Shown here piece after piece: positions 23,123 to 38,100 of a stretch of 64,000 bases of DNA. The stretch is taken from NCBI RefSeq assembly GCF_014356525.2, contig NC_052507.1, positions 58,688,053 to 58,752,052 of the forward strand. Reading direction: 5' to 3'. Each line of letters starts with the position of its first letter. Position 1 is the first letter of the stretch. The DNA is from Nilaparvata lugens. Lineage: Eukaryota > Arthropoda > Insecta > Hemiptera > Delphacidae. The notes under the pieces are model-generated. The model ran no database searches, was not told the DNA's origin, and saw only the letters and a program-made list of their open reading frames with translations. Position numbers and translations under genes: made by a program.

Positions 23123-26100
23123 CGAGAGGGTGAGAGAGTAAAATAATGGGAAAAAGAGAAATAAGAAGAAAGTTAAGGAATTGCTTGATAACGAAGCCTA
23201 TTAAAGGCTTAGCTATCACCTCCCTTTTTTATTACAACATTCAATCTCGAAAACCCATTCAACGGTGTGTTAACCCTTCTACCCTTCGCCCCTCTCCTTC
23301 TATGAATCTCTCCTCTCTCCATAAATGATAATTAGTAGAAGATAGGTGCAGCTCACCTGCAATTTTCGAGTCATAAGCCACGCCCACTCCACAGTAGCCA
23401 TTATCCCTGGCAGCAGCCACTTCTCCTGCGCATCTTGTGCCATGGCTGGAACAGAATTTCAATTTCAAGTCAATGAAAAATTCATAAAATTTATGAACTT
23501 TTAAATTTTCAAAGAATTATATTAATGGAACGAGCTTCACGCATATGCTCGAAGCTAATAAAAGAACGAAAATTATAAAAGAATGAAACCTGTAAAGTAA
23601 CTGATTTATCCGTAGAAAATGAGTAACGCCCCCCCCCCCCCCGAACAGGATAAGTTTAATGGGAGTCCAAGGTATGTGTTTATCCACTCATATTTAGTTT
23701 AATTGCAGTATGAGTTTATTTCATTTATTTGCCCTGGATAAGTTTACTTGGTGTCTAAGGTTTATCCGCTCAGGATAAGTTCAACTATACCAAATGATGA
23801 TAGTCGTGATCTACTATTTTGATTTACACTGGTTATAGTACTTTTTGTGTAGTTGAGAAATTGATATTGTGGTGATTATTCATATTGAATGAAAAATACT
23901 AAGAAATTGTCAAAAACCACAGATTTATTGATACTTAGAAAGACCGGTTTCGGTTATTACACCATTGTCAATCTCTGATAAACTAGAACTAGATACAAGA
24001 GCAGCAGAACTTATACTAGTAGGCGAGTACTGCTATTGGTCAAGGGCATGAACGCCTGCCATTGGCCCAGCTGGACAGTCTCCTCCCACTCTGCTGCTCT
24101 TGTATTTAGTTTTAGTTTATCAGAGATTGACAATGGTGTAATAACCGAAACCGGTCTTTCTAAGTATCAATAAATCTGTGGTTTTTGACAATTTCTTATT
24201 CTTTTTCATTCAACTGGTTATAATATCTTCTAAATTGGTGTAACATTGACAACCAGTTGAAACATCCCAAATTTCAAGTACGATTGAGCGTTGAATAGAA
24301 TTTGTATTTCTTCGAGCAAAGTAAATGATGAATTTCATCCTTGGATTACAATACAATCACGTCCACAAGCTCTTGTCGACAAGAATATTATCCACAGAGA
24401 CGAAGTAGTTCATCTATTCATGGGAAATATCGCAGCTGTCATGGGATGTAATCCTTGTGGAAAGCAGGTGGGCTGATTTGCAGGGTACCCAACCCAAAGT
24501 ACAGTTTGTAGATTTCAGCTGAAAAGCTATACGCATTCTATGGACAGATAGAACTTTATATACTTTATATAGAGGGATTGATCTATAGAGTTGTATAGTG
24601 GAAGGACGTGGGTGTTTTGGAGTTGTAGCTGCAACATCAATAGATACACTTGATAAAACATTACGTCATAATAGTAACACTCATTGAGCGTCGAATAGAA
24701 TTTGTATTTCTTTGAGCAAAGTGAATAAAGAATTTCATCCTAGGATTACAATACAATCTACACTCATTATATACTTATTATACATTATACACTCATTATA
24801 GTTAACATGCACTTTTGAAGGTATCAGATAATAAAAAAATACTTAACAATACAACAGAGTTCTTTGTTATAACGTGGACAATATAACAAACAACTGTATA
24901 CTCAATAACCATAGAGAAGGGAATACTAAAGTAATATATTATCTCTGTCAATTACATCTAGAGGGTTGAGATGAGATTCAGAGATACTCCAACCATTCTA
25001 AACTCATGAATTCTCAGATTAGATGACAGGAAAAGTCTTATTCATTATTACGAGTACAAATTGGATAAATATTATATTATTACAAAGTATATTGAAATGG
25101 GTAGCGGACAGGGTACATCACCCTATCAGGAAAGGTAGGGCTCTAAACAAGGGCTCGAGAGGGGGTTAGATGGATTCACCATCAACGCGGTTTCGCTGGG
25201 AAAAGGATATACCATCATCACAGTACCATCTAGGACATCTTGGATATACCATCAACGAGGTCTAGCTGGGAAAAGGATGCATCATCAACGCGGGGCGGTT
25301 CAGGGTACACATTTTCTACTCCCAGGGAGGTATAACAAAAAAAGCTGGGAAGGGCACAACCAAGGGTGCTCGATGGATGGTTTTCCAACTAGTTGGAACT
25401 ATCTGAACTGAACGTGCCTACTAACCATCCATCAACGTTCTGGAATATAATCACCGTCAGAGTCGCATGCAATCGCGGTCTGGTTTATCAGTGTTTACGC
25501 GGCTGATTGCTCGTCCCTACAATTTATTCCATTTGTGTGGCCATGTACACATTGTGCACCGCGTGTAACGAGGCTTAAGCACGTTGCAAATGATCACAAT
25601 TGGAATGGGAATCCGCAAACATCATAGTCGGCAATCAGTCACGTGTAACACGCGTCATTCTCTCTAAGTTACTAACCTCTCTCTCTTTCTCTCTATTCCT
25701 ATGTACCTTTCTCACACACTCTCTCTCTTATCTCTCTTACTCTCTTTGTGAATATTCATTATCATATTTCTCTCTCAATCTCTCTCTCTCTGACTGACAT
25801 AAAGAGACTACCCTCACGATGTTCAATTTGCAATGAATCGCATCGAGCGTCTTCCCACACAGAATGTATTATCTGATATACGTGAATGATTCTTTTATTC
25901 ATAATTCCAGTAAACAAGTAATGTGAATATGATCACATTTTTCTATTGGTGATCTCAAATAATTGACGTATAACGAATTATACGTTTTACACCTGACGTT
26001 GACGTGAGATTTCAATGCAATCAGTAGTCAGTTTCATGTCACTCTTCAATGGGAGATAGAACTTGAACGAATGTGATTTGTTATTTGATTTAATAAAATA

Positions 26101-29100
26101 CATTACTGATCTTGAAAGATTTATTTGAATCTAAGGATGACAGGGAAGATAAGTCCTAGATTCGCGCATCAAGGAATGAATTGGGTCACAGATCTATATG
26201 GCACCGAACCACGATGGTTTTTGTCAAATAGTGAAGCTGGCGTCTAGCGATTACCCTTCCAACGAAAGCACGTGACTCAACAAATGTGAGTGATGTTAGC
26301 GGTAACACGTTGGGCAGACCAAAGCCCAACTTCTCATATACAGAAAATCAGTTATCTCTTGATTATCAATGGAAAATTCCAAGATTGAGATAAAATTCAA
26401 GATGATTGAAATTCATGGTGAATTTAGATGAAACACAGATTCGCACGTTCAATAGTCATCATCATTATTTTACTTCAAGTCTGCTTGCTTCACTAAATCA
26501 ATAAACACCTCTTCAAATCACTCATCCCTCTAAAAGCAAAGCACTTGATATCATTGATGACTGAAATCGTTTATACACAAAATGGCGGCTTCCGAAGCTC
26601 ATAAAATGGTAGCTTCAACAATTGATTTATAATGGCGAGAATTTCATTCCTCGGCAGGTATAGGCTCTTGGTTGAAATCGCTTTTAGTATAAAGTTGAAA
26701 ACCAATCAAGGTCTGATGTAAAAGGAACTCATTAATAAAATAATATTGATAATACTAATTATATTCAAGAGATTATTCTAGGAATAAATAGCACTTTAAA
26801 ACCCAGAAATTACTCAATTTATATTAAAAGTGATCTAGAAAGTGAGAATGAGAACGGAAAGTCTCCTATTGGGGACTAGAACTAGTCTACTATTGGGCTA
26901 CTGAGAATTACTCAATTCCATTAAAATGTACTCGAATTCGATTGAGGAACAGTAAAATGTGCAGGATAGAAGTCACTTCAATCATGATTATTGTAAACTT
27001 TTCATCAATCAACATAGAACGTTCACACGAGTTCCACGAATGTCGATAAGCCAATATATCTGATTCAATAAGGGAAGTTTGTCATGATTTGCTGAATTTT
27101 CGAATCCAATTCGAAAGTCTCTCGACGAAACTTCCATCGGGAACATTCTATTATTGTTGATTTTCAGCGTGTAGCTGCGAAGTCAGCTCCTGATTGGATG
27201 TGAACACATTGATTTAATCGTGTTTGCAATCGCGGAACGAGCAAATTTGCTAAAAGTGACCGTTTTGCATTTGTTTGCTGTCCCATAAATTGAGAAAGTT
27301 TACGTCCGTTTCAGAAAAGTTGAGTCTGCTCCTGAAACCAATAATGTCCGATTTGGGAATTGAGAATCCAGGCTGATTACATAATTATTATTAAGAATAA
27401 TTATTGGAGTTGAGACCTGTTATATAATATGGATATTATTTGTGATACAAGTAATACAGACTTAATTAAACTCAATGGAAATTCAACATTTTGTTGTAAA
27501 TTTAATATTGTAGTCTTACAATACTGAAATGTATGAATGTATAAATGTTATTTATCCCAACAGTTACTTCTGGATTGAATTTTGAAGTCTCTTAAAATAG
27601 ATACATAGAATCAGAAAATTATACACTGATTTTCATATGATTTGCTGCACTACAGTAGATAACCTCACAAAAACCTATCTCTTATAATCTATATATTTGC
27701 AACTCACTTGCTTTTTGTTCAAATGAATAAATTCAAATATCCAAATTAAAGATAGTTTTAATAACGAGCGAGACCCCAAGGTTGTGAAACTCGTTCAAAA
27801 TGCCGTTGATTTGCTGTTCTATTGAAATCTCTGGTTGGAATAAATTCACAATATTCAAGAAAAATGTGGGAATGAATATTTGTGGATTATGAATTGTGAC
27901 TTTCACATGAATTTCCCTCTCTTAATTATTAATTCTCTCTATGGCATGAAAGATATCATAGTGATTTAAAACTAATAGGCCTATCCTTTCTCGCCTTATG
28001 AAGAATGAAACAGTTATTCAATCTTATGGCCCAACCAACTCGATCTGTATGTGGTTCAAAAACAATGAGCTGTAAATTTGAAGTTGATTGATGAAATCCT
28101 TCCACATTTATCGTCGAACATACAAATAAACCCAAAAAAGGACAACGACTCAAGCCTCAAGTTAATAAACGGAGCTCGCTATACGCTTGTTCGATAAATT
28201 TATTGTGCTTGATAGATTTAGATCCTTTATAGGCGAACAAAATTCTAGCACTAGAATATTGATCAAATCTTGATGAGTCTTCTGATAGTCAATCAGAGAT
28301 ATCTTATCAACATTACGATTCAGAGCTGGATTAATCCACATGACTTAGACCTTGGAGCTCAATTCATAGAGTTCAATTACGATTCAAAGCTAGATGAATC
28401 CCCACGTGACTTCAACCATAGACATATTGATCGATCTAAAAATATAGGTTGTAATAAATATTAAATTTATAGCATGCGCCTTATTGTACAAATAATACTT
28501 TATTACTCTAGTGATAAACTTGTTTATCAATCAATAAACCAGGTTTTAACTCTGAATATAACTCTTTATAGGCTCAACTCTGATAAGAAAATCATATTAT
28601 GTATAGTTTGCTGGATAAGACGGAGCAAACCTGGAATCGAAATGCTTTCTCAGTGTACAGGGAATGTAGAAGAGGCTTGAGAATGAGATTGAGTGACCCT
28701 AATAAAACTCCTGTAGGTAATAAGATTCGCCTGAGAGGGTGTAAAAGAAGAATGGAAGAGAAAGAGGGAGAACTGAAGAGAGAAGGAGAAGAGGTTGGAA
28801 AAGAAGAAAAAGAAGAGGACGAGGAGAATGAGACGTAGACGAAAAAGAATAAGTTGGGATCAAAATACGAAGAAGAAGGAGAGTCAATGATGAGGATTTC
28901 AGGAAATTCGAAGATTATGAGGAAGAATGAATAGCAGTTCAAAACAGAGAAACAAAGATGGAAAATGAGAGAGAATGAGTGATGAAGAATAAGTAGAATA
29001 AAATGATTCTTCAATCCATGACGTGGCGAAATCTATTTTCACTTTACCTCTCAAACAATGTAATAAATATAGACTGATTTGTGAAATTTAAGAATTGATT

Positions 29101-32100
29101 ATCATTGTATAATAGAATGAATTGGAAAATGAAGAATAAATGAAAAAAGGGATAAGAAGGAGGCTACGTCGAAAATGAATTATTTTAAATGGAACAAATA
29201 AAGGGTACAGTATAATGGGATAGATTGAATGTTATTCATTTCAATATTCACAAGTGGAATTATTTGGGTATCAATTAATTAATACCTTGTCAGGAAAAAA
29301 GGCAATGAATATCAAGCTAATGATGAAGTAGAACACATACAGAAGAATAAGAAGTAATCCATTCAGCTTTCAGCCACGAATTTTTATTTTGCATGAAAAA
29401 ATTCAACCATTCCTAATATCTTATAGAGCTATTGTTAGTGAAGTAGTATAAGATACTAGTGATATAAGGTAGTAGTATTGAAAGAAGAAAGAAGAGAGAG
29501 AGAAAATTAAGTTTATAAACTAAACTCAAGCAGAAAAAGACTTCACAAAGTAAGACTTCAGGGAGTAGAAGTAAAGTAAAAGAAAGCAAAAGAAATAAGT
29601 TCTGAGGAATATAAGGAAAGACACGGCATACAGAGAAGAAGTCTTGTCTCAAACCACAGAGCAGTGACTTTGTTAGCTTGAGATTCACTTCAAAGTGGCA
29701 GCATTGACTGAATGGGAAGTACTGATGTTATTCATAAGAAATGCTGACAGATGAAGTGGATTTCATTGGAGACCGAGGACCAGTGTTAGCGTGAGATTCA
29801 ATTCATTCTGTCAGCGTTGGTTAAATGGGAAGCACTGATCTTATTTGGAAGGAATAATGACAGTTTGTCGTGAATCTCATGGAAGACACGGGTCTGGTGT
29901 CCGGACAATTTTACATCGCCGAGAGGTCAGTCCGTGAGTCCATGAGTCCACTCTACTCAGGGGAATCGACTGCAAATTGATTTTCACTCCTTTCCCACTC
30001 ACTCACTCTCTCTCTCTCTCTCTCTCTTTCCCTATATCTCTGTCTCGACCCTCAGCTTACGATTACTCTCTGATAGGCTTATCAACAGGCCAGAGACCTC
30101 AAATCACATCCCGTCGCCTTTTCAAGGTTCTCTCTTATTCAGATTTTCCGGTGCATACAGGCGATGATGAGCTCCAAAATCAATAGGGATGGTTTTTGAC
30201 CTGAGCTGTGAGTGGAGGATATTGGAAAATCTTGCCATGTAGGGATGTCGGGATAAAATGTTACGCTAGTGATGTGAGTTGGAATAAAATTTTTCACTTT
30301 TTTCACGTGAATGTGGAGATTTTCATTCTATTTCGCTAGAATTTCACAGGGTTATTCTATAGTTTTGGGAGTACCATGTGATCAAGATGGCCTACAATAA
30401 GTGATAAGTTTTTATTGATCAACAATTATCATTCGTGATTTGAAAACCGCTTTTTGAAATAATTTCAAATCACCAATTTCAAGTGACAAGTTAATTATAT
30501 TCTTGAATATATAAACCACTATCACCTTCAAGACAAGAAACTATTCAATGACTCAACAAAATACACAATGATAGGATACATCAATCAATAAGGATGTAGA
30601 CTACAAGTAATTGCATGTAAGGCACAATTTACAACGCATCAATTAACATTGAAGCTCTCATTTACAGTTCAATGAACTGGACATTGAAGTGTATTGAGGT
30701 GCAATTGCACACTTCAACGCGTATTGATGCAAGTACACAGCTTCTATCAATTGAAGGTTGAGGTAGTAATACGTTGCTACTATGTCATGCACTATCAGAT
30801 GATCTACGATATTGGTTCAAGGTATATTATAAAGTTATATTAAGCAAGTTGAATTTCTATTATGGAAGAAATATTATGTAAGTTAAAAATTGAGTGTAAT
30901 GTTGATTCAAACTATTAGCAATTGGATACAGAATACGAACCTGTTAGATGGATGGATGGATAGAATAATATATAGATCATATGGAATAGTATCATAGATG
31001 AATAATAGCGTAAGTAGATATTTCATAGTATAGGGCGTTTATTTCGCAAATTTTACTGCTGTCTCAAGCCGATAGTCCACGTAGTTCTTTCCCGTGAAGC
31101 TGTGTGACGCTCGTAGTGCGTGATACTGTGATTCCTGTCATACTGTGCCGTTCATACACTCTCACCCCAACAAAACAGTAAAAATCGACAATAATCGACA
31201 GTAATCGGCTTGAGATAACAGTAAAAGTTGCAACATAAACGCCCTATACCATGGGATATCTACTTACGCTATTGTTTCTCTATGATAGTATCCTCTCCTC
31301 AATTCTTTATCATTGAAACTAGATACATCGACCAATAATATTGAACAGCAAAACATATTATGTAATCAAACTATGTTTAATTTCGGGTTTACTATTAACA
31401 ATATTATACTGACAATTATAGTTTTTCCAGTATTTTACCACCTATCTGTCAATAATTCATTGGAATATCAAGAATTTTTCATGCAGAATCACAAAGTGTA
31501 TCTTACCTGTTGAACCAGTCATCAGTGTACCTTGGATAAGGATAGGCATCATTACTGCTAAAATCGTAGCTGGCTCTTGCATTCTGTAAAAAAAATAGTT
31601 TCAAATGTTTGAAAACACATATCAATTTTTAACTCCAATGAAATTCCAAATAATCATAGCATATCAACTCGATAGTAAACTGAAGTTTTCAAAATTTACC
31701 AGCAAATATGGACGATGGAGGGGAATAGAATTGGAGCGATATGGAAGTCAAATTTTTCAGGAGTAACATAACCATTTTTCACCAATTCTCAGACAGGTTA
31801 TCTATTTTGAAATTTCTCTTCCATCCTCTGATCCTCTGATAAGTGATTGAAAACTCCATCAATATCAAATATAGACTTCGAACTTCATCCTTCACTTATT
31901 GATAAGTAATTGAATACTACAAAAATATAATTTTTTCAGATTATCCTTAAGAATTCGTTGATTAGGCTCTCTAATTCAGAGATTAGAATCTCTGAATAGT
32001 TGTTGAGAAATGTGTCAATCAAACAATATTGCAATCATTACTGACATCATGAGGAAGAGAAGTTTCATGTTAAAGTTATTCCTTGTTCTCTATTGAGTTG

Positions 32101-35100
32101 ATAAGCTATGATTATTTGAAATATAGAGAGATTATTCAAATCCAGAGCAGTTCCACAGCAATTTGAACATAACATTACTATAATTGATAATAATTCAACT
32201 ATGACCAACTAGAACTACAGCGAACTTGAACTTGCCACTTCAAAACTTCAGTAATTGAAATGCAAATCCCATACAATTCACCCAAGGTCATCGAACGAAT
32301 TTGCAATATCAATTAATTGGAAAATGCTGTGCTGCACAAAGGAAACCAATTTCCCAATGCCAATGACCAAATCTACGATCTCTTATCAATTAATTAACTG
32401 CGCTATTGCAGGGTAAAAAATGACAGCTTTTGTGTGGGCGTCATTGAACAGTCAGAACAATTATTACTAACCAATGAACATTGAGTGTCTCCAGTAATTG
32501 TTTTAGTAATAGAATCATGATGGAATTTATCGATAGTAGTCTTCCGTAATCCAAGGTTCATCTGATGCTATTTATAGCTATCCAAGTGAGACTATACCAT
32601 TATTTATCAATATTAATATATTTTCAACACTGTGGATTAATATATTTAATGACACTGTGGATAATAGGAATAATATTTCTATTCATATTTGATGGGAATG
32701 ATTTTCCTCTAATAACAATGATACATAACTGTATGATTTGTGCCTGGATAAGGAAATGATATTATGATACAACAAATAGCCTAACTGACGGAATCATAAT
32801 CGCACCAACGATAAAGCAGTAGAGGAACTTGGAAAGAAGAAGCTGGATTGAATCGAGCATTTTATATCCATCACTTTTCATACATGTTTATAATTTCCTT
32901 TTATTTAAATTAAATGTAACTTCTCCATCGATGATGTTCAAGTCGAATTCATCATCATAGGCGAAATTATTCATAGGCAAATTCATTCATAGGCGAAAGC
33001 ATCATCTTCTCTGCTAGAGAAGATGATGATTCAAATGGAAAAATACTCAAGGCAAAGGCAATTCAAGATCAACACACTTTCTGTTCCCCATCAAGTTTCA
33101 AATGTTCAAATGATCTCCCATTTATTCATTCAAGTTCTAGAAAAAATCGGTGAATTCTGCATTGATTGAGTACTTATACAGCAAACAATCTGGGAGATTA
33201 TTACACCGTAGTTGAGATCTCATTCTCGAAAACTCTCAGTCTCTTTATCAAATCAAAACATTAAAAAGAGTAGTTTTTCACGTGAAAAACAATGTATGCA
33301 ACTAAGAGAATAACCGTAACAATGAATCTCATTTTAGTTAAATTTTCCATCTTAGCATAAACATCTCATCATTAATAACTTCTAGAAACAAAATCCCTAA
33401 ATCATCTGAAAATTCTTTATACAGACTATGAAAAATGTCATCTTTTTCGAGATTTTATTCTATGAGAGACTTCCATCATCAAATTATCGTACAAATTTAT
33501 CGTGGTTGAAGATTCATGCATCTTGAACAACTCCATTCAGATCTCCTATCACCCTCCAAGCTCCAACCCTCTTTATCGCTATTCAACGAAAATTGTGTAC
33601 TTTTTACAGCATTCCAAGAAACATTTCGCATCCAACAAAATTATCGTGCAAATTGATGAATGGAAACTCATTCATCTGAACCATCAAATCATCCTCGAAC
33701 TCCCTCAATTGCAATTCAACAAACATCATTGCAAAAAATTCTCCCATCAAGCAAATCGCATAATCTGATCGAATCCTTCACGACCGTTCTCCCAATTTTC
33801 GGGTCAAAAAAGAAACTGAATAGATCTTCCAAATAAAATCTCCAACTGTGTGAACGCTGGAGGAGTTTATCTCATCTCATCTAACAGCTTTTGATCAGAA
33901 TTTCTTGCAGAAAGTGTTTCTTTCATGCGAATTTCCAGTTGGGAAGAAGTCTTTTTTTTGGGAGACCAATCAATCAAAACATGCCAGCCGCTTCTGCCCA
34001 CATAGAAGCTTTTTCTCTCTTGTATTCACATTTTTATTTTCTCTACAGTATTCACAGCCCTGATCAATATGCAGCAAAATTTCATTACTTTCCGGCCACC
34101 AGGATAATGAATGGTCCTGTTTCTAGTGGGGCAAATTTGATTTATTAAGTGAATCAACCTAATTCAACATTTTTGTGAACATATAATACTTGAAATGATC
34201 ATAGTAGCCTACATTGGTTGAATTGTGTAATGAAGATAATGATTATACTTATGATTGTACAGAATATAGTTCTGATAGTATCTGATGCTGATTTTATAGA
34301 ATAGAATTTGAGATCAATTATCACGTCAAAATGTGAATGATAATTCTCCACTGACTTGTACAGAGATAAAGGTATGTGAATGGTTAAACTGCACGGTTGA
34401 TGAATATTAATTACAGCAACTAGTATTCAGATAGACCAGTACTTGAAGTACATGAATCGGACTTTTCTTATAACTATAGAATTCAAATTTGGTGGAATAG
34501 GTCAGAAAACTGGAACAATACAGATATTTTCACTTGAATTGAATTGCTCTTGAGGACTGAATACTTTAACTGAATAATTGACGGAATATTTATTCCAGTG
34601 TACGGTAAGTTCATTCCACAATGAACTTTCGAGTCGAAATAAGTTTCTATTATATCAAAAATTATTTGAAAATTCACAGTGGAATACTTCCTGGAATCCG
34701 TGATAATAATATTTTCATTTGCTGGAGAGGAAGAACGTCTAGAAAAGAAAGAGACAGTACACAAACATAGTAAAAACGACGAACTAATCACGAGAAAGAT
34801 ATGACCACAGTAGCAATATTCATTGTTTCAATTATAAATGATGAAGATTATGGGAATTGTAACGAGGAGTCAGTCTGTTATGAGAATATATTTTTTTGCT
34901 ATTTTGCTTTTCTCCGTTGTTTAGTGTCGACTTTGTTAGTGTGTTAGTAGAAGGTATGTTACTAGGAAAATCATGGATTTTCAACCTGGTTCATGACCAT
35001 AATTATATGGCGAGAAATTTGTGTTATTGGGTATGCCTTATCTGGTAAGGAATTTGGAAAACAGCTGCCACTTGGTGGGAGAATGTATATTATTTGTCGT

Positions 35101-38100
35101 TGTACCGTTTCATTCTTTTGGCAGAAATTCTGCTGAGGAAATACTAAAAATTTCCAACTGCCAATCAAAGTTGACTCTGGTAAGGTTGCAATAATCCATA
35201 ATCAAGTATGACCGATCACAGCTGTCCACGACAAGGCAAGTGTAAAGTGGCTTCATTCAGCGTCTGTCTTGTTATAAGCATTACAACTACAAAATGTAGT
35301 CTCCGTATTTGTGTATTAATCATGGCTTTATGCCTGCTTCAGGCTTGGTAGAATTAAGCACTGGAACCTTCTGTTCCAGTGGCATATTTTAGTTTTTCCG
35401 CTCTAGTAAATGCTTTAAATGTAAGAAGAGAGGATATCAAGATTACTGTCGCCATACGATGGAGAATAACCTCCAAATTACCGCTACTAAGGTACGTCAT
35501 AGGTTATAATATAATTTGAAAAAATATTAATGAGAGCTTTCATCAAAGTATGTGTTAATCTATCTTCTATTGTAATATTAGTGGAGTGAAGTAATTATTG
35601 AGAATAATCCTTTTATTATATTTTGTAATGGAAGATGATAATTTTATAAAATCTTTCAAACTTGTCAATATGGAAGATAATGAACGGAATGCTCTTGTAG
35701 AGCATTGCTCTTGAGATGGAGTACATAAGAGAAGGAATATCTTAAGAGAAAGGAATTATAATTGGAAATTGATTAATAATTATTTATCAATGATCTATCT
35801 AATACTTATTATATTGGAAGTCAATGGGTCAGCCAACTTGAAATTTGTTGTGAGATTTTCAGAAATTGTTGTGAGATTTTCTACTTTATTATTAACTCTG
35901 AAGTAAAATTTCCTGATGTTTTTAGTATATTATTATGAATTCCATTAGTATTTTGTGATCTATATTTTATTTGTTTTGCTGATTCCAATGGAAAGCTTTC
36001 TTGATTTTTGAGATAACACCTATCATGAGATTTATCAAGAGCACATTTTTAAATCAATCTTTCTCTATTGATATCAAAGTGATAGTGTTATTGAAGTAAT
36101 CTTTATTGAGGTATTTGAGTTTCATGTTTGTAAGGATCTGAAGGATGTTGATTTTTTTATGATATGGCTGAATTGGGGTTATCTGGCATTATCCTAGTTT
36201 ATTTTTTTATTCTAACAGCGGTGAATGTACGGGTCCATGAATGTCTTGACGAACGTGTACCTTCTGAGGCTGGATTGACGGGTCTGACTGATTGCAGTCC
36301 TGGAAGCCAGGCATCAGCTTGGGGCTTGCGACTTCTCGTTCCATCTGGACGTGTGAAGCTCAACCACAGAGCTCAATTTCAAATTTACTTTTGAGGTAAC
36401 AACTTTCTTTCTGAATTAAACAAATGTCCCAGGAATTCCGGATGTGGCATAATTGGTTCCAGTGACTATAGACTTTCAAAGGGGATGGGTGGGAATCGTG
36501 AAACGTTAGACTTTGGACTTGGGGATTACATGAGTTATTAATTTTTTATTTTGTTTGAATAATAGATTTTCGGTTGTGAGGCCATAAATCTCAATACTAA
36601 TGGAAGCTATAGAAATGTGAGGTCATACTTTCGGTGTAAGGCCACAAAAACTCAATACTAATGGAGGCTATAGAAATGTGAGGCCATACTTTCGGTGTGA
36701 GGATCCAGCTGCGCATTTCAGTTTTCTTTTAAATTATATTTTATAATCTACTAAATTACTCATAGTTGAACTGGGATATTTTTGGTTGAATGTCCACTAT
36801 GTTTCGTGAATGTTTTTATAATGATATTTTCACCTTAAAGTTGTGAAGAAACGATTGAAGTTTCAAGGACCGTAGCCTTTTTTTAATTTAGTTTTGATGT
36901 CACATTTTTTGAAAAATCTTCCTGTGTAAGATTTCCTTGAAATAACCCTTTTTGCAGTTTTTTCTATCTGGGATTAAGTTATTAATATTTATGTTTCACC
37001 AATTGTTTTCTGAACTGTTTTTGATCTGTCTTTGTCTATAAATATTTATTTTGTTTATGATTAACTTTTGAGAAATATATAATTATGATAACTTTCAATT
37101 CTTCTTTCTTGAATGAGAGTCCATTAAGCTTCTTATGATCCAATATTAAACTTTTATAAAGTAAAGCAGGTAGAGTACTACCGTTTATCAGTATCAGAAC
37201 AATCTATACAATCATTTAACTTTCTAAACTATTGATCCTTTTCTCAGTTTCCATGATGCAACTTATTTTGTTTACTATTACATTCTACTAAAAGCTACAA
37301 TATATTTGATATCTGTATCTGAGATTACTTTCTAAATTTTGATTCTATTTTCAGTTTTCATTATGTAACTTAATTTTTCTTGTTTTGTCAACTGTTAAAT
37401 TTTTTCTAAGGGCGACAATATATTTGATATTATCTTCTCTCTATTTCGTTGTCTCTCTTGTCATTTCTGAATTCCCATTCTCTAGCACTGAGTATGTTTA
37501 TCAAGCATCCCTTTCATTAGGTTATATCGTGTGTGCTTCTAAATTCCAAATCAACTTTCTTAATTCATAGCACGGCAAACCACGCCAACAGACAAACCTA
37601 TAAGCTTTTTATACTCCCTCCTGATTTGTCAACGAATCCAAATGTATTTCTGAGCTCTGTCGGTAGATGACAGCAGGAGCAGGGTAATGTATAACCTATT
37701 CTTCCTACAAACTGGATAACACAGCTGATTAATTAGATTAGCAAGGGCTGGTTGCACATACGTCCATTAGATATGAAGATTAATGTCGATTAACTAATCA
37801 CCATTAGTTTAACAAAAACATTCTTGCAGGAAACGCTGTTAATTGTTAATAAAATTTGAATTTCCAGGCAAACTAATTTTAACAGTATTACAGTTTGGCT
37901 ACACTGTAATTTAATGGAAATTTGTTGTTATTCTGAAAAATAAAAGCCATCCTTATAGATAGACACAAAATAGAAATACTTAGAATTTTGTAGTTTTTAA
38001 CCAAAAACTAAAGGCCATTCCACACAGCACGTGGCGTGCGTGGCTGGACGCACGCTAGCTACTTTTCAAAACATCGCTTCCCAGCTAATCAAATGAAGCA

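Larger units (their letters stand above)
23446..31506 (-). other. PC2 intron, 8.1 kb
   Basis: Contents: a 12-base C run at about 23631-23642, a foldback element (23884-24213), a direct repeat pair (24281-24359 and 24681-24759), a tandem repeat (25178-25294), purine tracts (28640-28990, 29460-29640), two hairpin-element copies (29697-29748, 29810-29861), a CT microsatellite near 30005-30030 and an inverted-repeat element with target duplication (30993-31284). The stretch 25900-28200 shows nothing recognisable. Confidence 0.65.

Noticed and set aside
24281..24759. CRISPR-like direct repeats
   Set aside because: Only two copies, 400 bp apart, in eukaryotic intron DNA. No array structure.
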